Notes under the pieces: model-generated
The model's database searches: none
Told to the model about the DNA's origin: nothing
The model's input: only the letters and a program-made list of their open reading frames with translations
Program-made: the position numbers and the translations under genes
NCBI RefSeq assembly: GCF_000003195.3
Contig: NC_012873.2
Span: forward strand, 11,989,894 to 12,053,893
Length of the DNA: 64,000 nucleotides
Origin: Sorghum bicolor
Taxonomy: Eukaryota; Streptophyta; Magnoliopsida; Poales; Poaceae
Reading direction: 5' to 3'
Part shown: piece after piece, positions 56,690 to 64,000 of the stretch
How the letters are laid out: the number at the start of each line of letters is the position of its first letter
Numbering within the stretch: position 1 is the first letter of the stretch

Positions 56690-56835
56690 TGAAAATAGTA
56701 TAGAAGAGTTTTATTCCCATGAAACTATCTCTACTCCTATCAAACTCATCATCTCTTTTTCATCAATATAGTACAATGTCAGCATATTTAATGTGTATGA
56801 AACTTTTATAAAACCTTCATTGAAACCGGCATTAA
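56690..56835. repeat. Possible inverted half-MITE
   Basis: Words CCCATGAAAC and GTATGAAAC match, in reverse, the elements near 41905 and 42520. Ends are unclear. Confidence 0.3.
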
Positions 56836-56910
56836 TACTCTATGCATGTGTCAAATATTCGTTGTGATGAGACGAAAAGTTTTTAAGTAGAAACGAACTC
56901 AATAGCTAGT

Positions 56911-57135
56911 AAAGGCTTCCAGGGAAATTTTAAAAAAAAATTCAGATTCCTCGTCGTATCAAATCTTGCGGCACATGTATAGAACATTAAATATAGATTT
57001 AAAAATAATTAATTGTACAATTTATCTGTAATTTACGAGATGAATCTATTAAGCCTAGTTAGTCTATGATTAGACAATATTTGTTAAATATAAAAAATGT
57101 TATAGTGTCTATTTTTTTAAAAAATGCAACTAAAT
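56911..57135. mobile_element. Degenerate GGCCTTG-family MITE
   Basis: Family body words are clear (CAAATCTTGCGGCACATGTA, GCCTAGTTAGTCTATGATTA); the ends are worn (AAAGGCTTCC; CAACTAAATAATGC). Confidence 0.6.
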
Positions 57136-57143
57136 AATGCATT

Positions 57144-57372
57144 GGCATTGTTTAGTTCACCTCAAAACCAAAAACTTTTCAAAATTCTCTATCACATCGA
57201 ATATTGCGGTACATGCATGGAGTATTAAATATAGATGAAAACCAAAATTAATTGTATAGTTTATCTGTAAATCGTGAGACAAATATTTTAAGCCTAGTTA
57301 TTCTATAAGAGAATAATATTTGTCAAATAAAAATAATGTCAAATTTTTTAAAAAAATTCAGATCCAAACTAA
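57144..57372. mobile_element. GGCCTTG-family MITE, right end truncated
   Basis: GGCATTGTTTAGTTCACC marks the left end. The body runs to about 57350, and the right terminus is replaced by ATTCAGATCCAAACTAATTC. Confidence 0.65.
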
Positions 57373-57680
57373 TTCGGAGCAGTATTTCACTTGGATCCAA
57401 ACAGATCCGGGCTCAGGCTACATGGATCTGCGTCTGATGGAAGTGATCTCCAATACGTCGTACTCCTACGGTGGTAGGATACGTGGTGCCACCTGCCGCA
57501 TGCAGGATGACGATGACGCTGGCACGGCTGCACTGCACCCATCAGCGGCAGTGTTGTACTGCTCTGCTTGCATTGCAGTGAAAAAGAGCGCACTGTACTA
57601 GTATACTGTAGAGGATTATCACGGCGGCCGCGTGGTGTTGGACTGGTGTGGATTTGAAACTCGCGCACTGAGGATGAGTT
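57373..57680. other. Intergenic DNA
   Basis: No gene or repeat was identified. Confidence 0.35.
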
Positions 57681-57681
57681 G

Positions 57682-57924
57682 GGCCTTGTTTAGTTCCATG
57701 ACGAAATTTTTTCTTGACGCGGTAGCACTTTTGTTTATTTGTGATAATTATTATCTAATCATGAATTAACTAGGCTTAAAAGATTTGTCTTGTAAATTTC
57801 GACCAAACTGTGCAATTAGTTTTTATTTTCGTTTATATTTAATACTCCATGCATGCGTCTAAAGATTCGATGTGACAAAGAATCTTGAAAAGATTTTAGA
57901 TTTTGGGTGGAAGTAAATAAGGCC
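57682..57924. mobile_element. GGCCTTG-type MITE, left member of a fused pair
   Basis: GGCCTTGTTTAGTTCC begins it and GGAAGTAAATAAGGCC ends it. TTG flanks both sides (57679-57681, 57925-57927). Its final GGCC is also the first GGCC of the next copy. Confidence 0.88.
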
Positions 57925-58162
57925 TTGTTTAGATACATCAAAAACCCAAAACTTTACAAGATTCCCCGTCACATTGAATCTTGCGGCACACGCATGAAGT
58001 ATTAAATATTGATAAAAAGAATAACTAATTGCACAGTTTACCTGTAAATCACAAGATGAATCTTTTAAGCCTAGTTACTCTATAATTAGATAATATTTGT
58101 CAAATAAAAACGAAAATGCTATATTATCAAAATCTAAAAACTTTTTGCATCTAAACAAGGCC
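57921..58162. mobile_element. GGCCTTG-type MITE, right member of a fused pair
   Basis: GGCCTTGTTTAGATAC begins it and ATCTAAACAAGGCC ends it, followed by TTG. It overlaps the previous copy by the four bases GGCC. Confidence 0.88.
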
Positions 58163-58198
58163 TTGGTACTCCAAATGGATACCCGTAGTTTTTCTTTA

Positions 58199-58441
58199 GG
58201 TCTTATTTAGTTTCTATCAAAATTCAAAATGTTTTTAAAAATTTTCTGTCACATCAAATTTTGTGTCATATGCATGGAGCATTAAATATAAATGAAAAAA
58301 TAACTAATTGTATAGTTTATCTGTAAATCGCGAAACGAATTTTTTAGATCTAGTTAGTATATAATTGAATAATATTTACCATATACAAGTAAAAATGCTG
58401 CAGTAGCAAAATCTAAAAAATTTTCATAACTAAACAAAGCC
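58199..58441. mobile_element. GGCCTTG-family MITE, TSD TTA
   Basis: GGTCTTATTTAGTTTC and AACTAAACAAAGCC form the ends, with TTA flanks (58196-58198, 58442-58444). Confidence 0.85.
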
Positions 58442-59788
58442 TTAGTGTAATTAAATGAATTAAATAGATATTTTTTTGTTTTTTTCATTTAGTTTATTTA
58501 ATTACACTAGAGAAAAACTGTAGCTATTTATTTGAAGCACCCTCCTCGTACTTATTTGAAACCGGGCGCCCGGCCTTGGTGCGTCCTCCAGTGATTAGTC
58601 CACCAGAAACGAGGCCCCCTTTATGGCACATGTTAAGTTTACGTAACATCTATCACATTGAATATTTGGACATATAATATAGTAATAAATATAGACTATT
58701 TACGAAATTAAAAACAAAACTAAAGAGTAATTTGTGAGACGAATCTTTTGAGTCTAATTAGTTCATGGTTAGACATTAATTATCAAATAAAACTAAAATA
58801 CTACAGTACACATTAAACTTTAACAACGCCAACCAAACACCCTCTTACTATTATAGCACATGAAACTATGAGCTTCGTCAATAAAAATAATCCTTAAAAT
58901 ATTAGTACTTTGTTATACATAACATTTGATCTTTTTAATCATGTTTTTCAACTAAAATATATGTATTTAGCCTTGGGATGATATTTGCGCCTTTATGTGT
59001 TTGGAGGGCAAAGGCTAGGCGTGGGCTCGTACACCAGGGCATGTCACATATTATTAAAATTCACAAAATATACAGTAAAAATTGTTAAAAATTCAGAGTA
59101 AAATTCTAAACATATAAGATAATATTAAGTATACATGAATTCATCTTACATCATAATATTGTCCCACTAGGCGGTGCGACTATGGCGCTAGGCGCCGCGG
59201 TGAGGCCCTAACCCCGACCGGCTAGGGCGTCCATGCCTAGGGCAGCCTGAACATCGGGGTTGCTCCATGTCCTCCCTTTGGCTACCCGACGTCATGTGCT
59301 GGGTGTCTAGCGTGGCCAGCCCTAGTGCGCCGCCATGGTTGGCCGCTGTCGAGGCTTCGTCGACCTGTGTGACCAGGCTAGGGGAGAGCACCGTCGAGGG
59401 ATTGCTGGTCGGCGCCGGTGGATCACCAGGCTAGGGCTCTATGTCGAGGGTGGCGCGGACGAATAGTCGAAGTCGGTTGAGGAAATGAAACGGCGTAGGA
59501 AGAATACAAAAGGTTGATCTCTTATATGAATGAGGGAGAAGGGCGATATGGTCACGTCATGGCAAAGTACATATATTTTAGTTGAGGAAAAAAAGATTCA
59601 AAAGACCAAATGTCATGTATAACAAAATATCAATATTTTGAAGAGTCGTTTTAGCAAAGTCAAGGATTGGAGTCTTATAATAGCAAAGTTTATTGTTTTG
59701 CGTTTGACTAGGCATGCTAATTTGTTGTGAGAGAAAAATATTATTAAATGACTGACCGGCTCATAAGCTCAAACGAATAGCCTGTATT
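58442..59788. other. Intergenic DNA with worn repeats
   Basis: A short inverted pair lies at about 58442-58522: TTAGTGTAATTAAATGAATT against AGTTTATTTAATTACACTAG. A degenerate MITE-like body runs about 58628-58845. A GC-rich patch at 59160-59460 gives a short minus-strand frame with no domain. Confidence 0.35.
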
Positions 59789-59791
59789 TTA

Positions 59792-60463
59792 GGCATTGTT
59801 TAGTTCCCAAAAATTTTCAAGATTCTCCGTCACATCAAATCTTGCGGCACATGCATGGTGCATTAAATATACATGAAATTAAAAACTAGTTGCATAGTTC
59901 ATCTGTAAATTGCGAGACGAATCTTTTAAGCCTAGTTACTCTATGATTGGACAATGTTTGTCAAATAAAAACGGAAGTGCTACAGTGTCAAAATCCAAAA
60001 TTTTTTTGCCAAATGTAGCACTTTCGTTTGTATTTGACAAATATTGTCCAATCATGGACTAACTAGGCTCAAAAGATTCGTCTCGTCAATTCCGACCAAA
60101 CTGTGCAATTAGTTTTTATTTTCGTCTATATTTAATACTTCATGCATACGTCTAAAGATTCGATGTGACGATGAATCTGAAAATTTTTGCAAAATTTTTT
60201 AGGAACTAAAAGCCTTGTTTACTTCCACCAAAAACGCAAAAATTTTAAAGATTTTCCGTCACATTGAATCTTTAGACGCATGCATGAAGTATTAAATATA
60301 GATGAAAATAAAAACTAATTGCACAGTTTGGTTCAATTTGACGAGACGAATCTTTTGAGCCTAGTTAGTTCATGATTGGACAATAATTACCACAAACAAA
60401 CGAAAGTGCTACAATATCTCGAAATTTTTTCATTTGGGAACTAAACAATGCCTAAACAAGGCC
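59792..60463. mobile_element. Nested cluster of three GGCCTTG-family MITEs, outer TSD TTA
   Basis: The outer copy starts GGCATTGTTTAGTTCCC at 59792 (after TTA) and ends TAAACAAGGCC at 60463 (before TTA at 60464-60466). Inside are a second body in the opposite sense (about 60007-60209, ending AGGAACTAAAAG) and a third (60211-60452, GCCTTGTTTACTTCC to GAACTAAACAATGCC). Confidence 0.75.
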
Positions 60464-60466
60464 TTA

Positions 60467-61136
60467 GCAATTTTGTAGGAAACCCAAGCTGGATGTGCAC
60501 AGTGCTGTGCTGTGCACATATGAATCCAAAGCAGCAGGCAGTAGGGAGCAGTGACATGCATGGGCCGGCGATTGTTGCGCATGTGTGAACAAAAGAATCC
60601 GCTTGAGGACGACGCAGCAGCAGCATTCAGGTTCGGTGTTCAGCCATCATCGATTCATGCATAGGCATGGTAGGCGCATAGCCCAGGCACACGGGCTGCA
60701 CGGGTAGCAGCGTTGGGGCGCGGTCCAAACTCTACGCTGCTACTAGTAGAGTTGAGTAGTATGCAGCAGCTGCGGAGCAGAGAAAGCAGAGCAGGTGATG
60801 TGAGCGCGACGACGAGGGCCCAGTGCAATAGATTGCGCCCTGCGATATCTGGCGTGATGTCCCGATCACAGGTTGATGATGATGCACGTCACGCCTCGCT
60901 TCGCTTCGCCCATTGACGGACCAGAGAGATTTTTGATCAATCACTGTAACAATCGGATCGTCGCGTCCACGTCTTCCATCCTCTTGGGATGGATGGGATC
61001 AGGCAGGCAGGCAGGCAGGCAGGCAGGCTCATCAGCCATGTGCAGGCGCCAGGAGGAGAGACGCAGGCTGGTTGGTTCACGGTACACGGGACCAAGCTGC
61101 CCGCGCACGATCCGCGCTCTCGTCCTTCCATTCTAA
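60467..61136. other. Intergenic DNA
   Basis: Mixed composition; no gene recognised on either strand. It contains an AGGC repeat. Confidence 0.35.
61001..61027. repeat. (CAGG)n microsatellite
   Basis: Six to seven uninterrupted CAGG units. Confidence 0.93.
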
Positions 61137-61370
61137 GGCTTGGTTTAGTTTCCAACATTTTTTCAAGATTTCCCGTCACATCGAATCTTGCTGCACATGT
61201 ATGAAGCATCAAATATAGACAAAAAACAAAAACTAATTACGCAGTTTACCTGTAAATCGCGAGATGAATCTTTTGATCTTAGTTAGTCTATGATTGGAAA
61301 ATATTTGCCACAAACAAACGAAAGTGCTACAGTAGCGAAATCCAAAAATTTTCTCAAACTAAACAAGGCC
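61137..61370. mobile_element. GGCCTTG-family MITE, TSD TAA
   Basis: GGCTTGGTTTAGTTTCC at the left, AAACTAAACAAGGCC at the right, TAA flanks. Confidence 0.88.
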
Positions 61371-61468
61371 TAATAGGTTTCAACAGTGGTCCATCAACCC
61401 ATATTCGTGTCCGGACTACCAGTGTTTTCTTTTCCCAATATAAATTCAGATACACGTCTGACTAATAA

Positions 61469-61703
61469 GGCCTTGTTTAGTTCACCCCAAAAAGCAAAAA
61501 ATTTTCAAGATTCTCCGTCACATCAAATCTTGCGGCACATGCATGAAGCATTAAATATAAACAAAAGCAAAAACTAATTACACAGTTTAACTGGAAATCA
61601 CGAGACAAATCTTTTGATCCTAGTTAGTCCATAATTGGATAATATTTGTCACAAACAAACGAAAGTGCTACAGTACCGAAATCCAAAATCTTTAAACAAG
61701 GCC
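61469..61703. mobile_element. GGCCTTG-family MITE, TSD TAA
   Basis: GGCCTTGTTTAGTTCACC at the left, CTTTAAACAAGGCC at the right, TAA flanks. It is about 100 bp from the previous copy. Confidence 0.9.
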
Positions 61704-61921
61704 TAAGTTTCTACGTAATGGTTCCTTCTTTTCCCTATTTCTTAGTTTCATAACAACAACAACAATAATCATATAAATCATACATGCTCTAAAACCTGTA
61801 CCATGATCTGATAAATTTTAGGTACGATCGATCTATCTATACATTTTCTCCCTCCTCATTTGTAGCTTCTCTCCTTTCCGTCGTATCTCCACGTTCTTTG
61901 TACTTTGTTTGTTTTATCTAA

Positions 61922-62177
61922 GGCCTTGTTTAGATGCGAAAAATTTTTAGATTTCGTTACTGTAGCACTTTCGTTTTAGCACTTTCGTTTGTTTGTGGTA
62001 AATATTGTCCAATCATGGACTAACTAGGATCAAAAGATTCGGCTCGCGATTTACGGTTAAAATGCGCAATTAGTTTTTATTTTCATCTATATTTAATGCT
62101 TAATGCATGTGCCGAAAAATTTGATGTGACAGGAATCTTGAAAACTTTTTGGTTTTTGGGGTGAACTAAACAAGACC
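61922..62177. mobile_element. GGCCTTG-family MITE, TSD TAA
   Basis: GGCCTTGTTTAGATGCG at the left, GAACTAAACAAGACC at the right, TAA flanks. A 16-bp local repeat (TAGCACTTTCGTTT twice near 61963-61990) makes it slightly longer than its relatives. Confidence 0.88.
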
Positions 62178-63280
62178 TAATTTAATTGATGGCAATCTTG
62201 TTAGCTATAACTATGTTAGCTCTTCTATGACCACATCTCTGTCTTCGACTTCATGAACCTCTATTTTGGCTTCATATAATTCCATCTACCTATTTTACTT
62301 TTACTAAATAAAGATAAAAATAAATATGTTTTTGTTTCATTATAAGTTCAAACCCTACGTGTTTTCCTCATCACCTTCTACATGCGCAATCACAGTATCT
62401 AAACCTGTAGGTCAATTGTCCGACAGTGCTAAATTAAAATTTAGTATGAATTGCCATATTGCCATTGATATGTGATTTATCACGGAACCATCTTTTAACC
62501 CATGGAAATTGGTATGCTCTTTACACATAGACAAGTGGTTGCATGGCGGCACACATTAGGTTGTATCCTTTTCTCGGACGACATCTTCTAGATTTGCAGA
62601 TATTGTTTACATACACCCGTGATTAGAAGCGGTATCACATAACTTTGTAGAATGTTTTTTTAAGGAAAAAAAAATTAAATTTTAGAAAATTATTTATTTT
62701 GAGATGAGATGGATGGATTAGTCTTTTTGTTTGGTTTAAAAAATTGCCTTTACGAACTGGTGTAAGTGTATAGGAGGATGAGAAAAGCTAAATATGTCGC
62801 CGATGCTAAAAATGTGTGTGGTGACACTATAGCGTGCCGCTGAGCCACGTCGTACAACGTCTAGCATGTGTGCATCATTCCGACACTCAAAAAGCAAAAG
62901 ACGGTGATTTTTCGCCATCCTAGAAACCAATCGAGAGACATGTTATATACTACATGAGTTGACGAGATCCCATGATTGTAGAACAAAAGCAAAAGAGCTA
63001 GCTCCCACCCTGATGATTGAAAGAGCCGTGCATGATTCTTTTGACACCATTATAGGCTTAGACCCCAGCCTACATTATACATGTTATACATAGTACTAGT
63101 ACACTAGGATTATATATTTGTTTTCAGAGCTTTGTTACAGTGCTTGGGAGGAACCGGTGGTTCCTTTGAAAAAAAAATATTTACCGTGGCTATTAATTAA
63201 ACAAAATAATTAATTATGTTTAAGGGCAGTTTAGTACACAATCTCTAACCCAGTTCCACCGATGGGAACAAGTCACTACT
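62178..63280. other. AT-rich intergenic DNA
   Basis: No gene or paired repeat ends were found. Confidence 0.35.
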
Positions 63281-63288
63281 CGTGCCTC

Positions 63289-63708
63289 ATGGGATCTCGC
63301 CGCCTCGCCGGCAATCACGTCGTCACTTCGTCTGTTAGAAGGCTCTGCAGGTGCCGCTACGTACCGCATGCGTAGCTTATCGTCTCGATCCAGTGAGACT
63401 AGCATAAATTTATAATACAGGCACCGAAGGAGTCTGCTACGTCCATCGGCAAGGAGTCTCGGCTCACTGATGCGCTCGCGTTTGCAGTCTTTAAACTCGA
63501 CAAATCAGCTTCCTCCGCCACCGAATCAAACTCCGCCGTCGAGAAATTGGACTCACCTGCCACCGAATCAACCTCCGTCGTCACTGAATCAGACTTCGCC
63601 GCTGCTGAATCGGCGGCCTCGCTACTGGTTCAAGGTTCAACTTGTTCCCTGCCGCGGAAATCAGACTCTGGCAGAACCCAATCAGCTTCCACTACCTTGC
63701 GTTGAGGT
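63289..63708 (+). pseudogene. Possible gene start or decayed gene with Ser/Glu-rich exon
   Basis: An ATG at 63289 opens MGSRRLAGNHVVTSSVRRLC, which resembles an organelle transit peptide, and is followed by a GT (TGCAGGTGCC, about 63350). An AG at 63420 (AATACAG) precedes a frame KESATSIGKESRLTDALAFA, then repeated ATES-type units, ending at a TGA at about 63704. Joining these two by simple splicing does not keep this frame, so either the model is wrong or the gene is broken. I do not recognise the family. The 150-codon frame from 63470 in another register is a weaker alternative. Confidence 0.25.
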
Positions 63709-64000
63709 ACTCGTTAAATCAATCTCTGCGGCCATCGTAGCAACTTCCGCCCGAGGTAGTATGAAGCGAGGGCAAGGTGAGCACGGCAAGAAGAAGCAAA
63801 TGCTTGAATGTTTGCCTTGCGAGCGTGCCAGGCTAGGCAAGGCGAGCGATCCAGGCGAAGCTAGCGGCGGCAAAGGTCCTAAACATGCCCAAAAGCAGAG
63901 AAGAGAGCTTGCTAGGAGATGAGCAGCTACGAAAGTACTATTCTACCCTTTGAATTTATTTTATAAATATTTTTTTGCTCATATATTTTTTGGTTTCTGG
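63709..64000. other. Right-edge sequence
   Basis: A Lys/Gly-rich open stretch runs to about 63922 without known domains, then AT-rich sequence to the window edge. Confidence 0.35.

Noticed and set aside
1..64000. tRNA, rRNA or organelle-derived genes
   Set aside because: I saw no cloverleaf-like gene with A and B boxes and no rRNA or plastid gene segments by reading, although a tRNA scan was not possible.

Overview
This looks like a nuclear segment of a grass chromosome. Genes have introns with GT..AG borders, first exons are very GC-rich, and the space between genes is packed with nested LTR retrotransposons, Tourist-like and Stowaway-like MITEs and other class II remnants. The repeat families (GGCCTTGTTTAG-ended MITEs, LTRs full of CACCGGAC/GTCCGGTG motifs) suggest an Andropogoneae species, most likely sorghum. 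That species call is inference from repeat style, not a database match.

Layout. 1-5.1 kb: a decayed PIF/Harbinger transposon with a transposase and a Myb/SANT-like ORF1, split by a 1.28-kb solo LTR with a perfect 5-bp target-site duplication (TSD). 5.1-13.35 kb: a reverse-oriented LTR-like fragment, then a 5'-truncated Ty3/gypsy element with a long 3' LTR. 13.35-37.65 kb: the gene island, holding a PRP3 splicing-factor gene (minus, 6 exons, 852 aa), a small single-exon acidic protein (plus, 139 aa), a 3xHMG-box protein (minus, 7 exons, 488 aa) and an EDR4-like DUF3133 zinc-ribbon protein (minus, 5 exons, 864 aa). A LINE remnant, small MITEs and a Tourist-like element carrying a 3.9-kb solo LTR lie between them. 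38-64 kb: almost gene-free, with about 20 copies of one MITE family, a nested pair of solo LTRs (46.67-51.24 kb), a possible CACTA remnant, a hAT MITE with an 8-bp TSD, and a possible gene-fragment-carrying element.

The genes do not form a pathway. PRP3 (spliceosome), 3xHMG-box (mitotic chromosomes) and the EDR4-like protein are separate nuclear or defence-related housekeeping genes, and each appears to have its own promoter. The clearest new observations are structural: three independent solo LTRs plus a fourth nested inside one of them, all with exact TSDs; a gypsy LTR family present in inverted orientation on both sides of three genes; a frame-preserving 87-nt intron in PRP3; and a fused MITE pair sharing one GGCC end. 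I found no convincing new multi-gene system.
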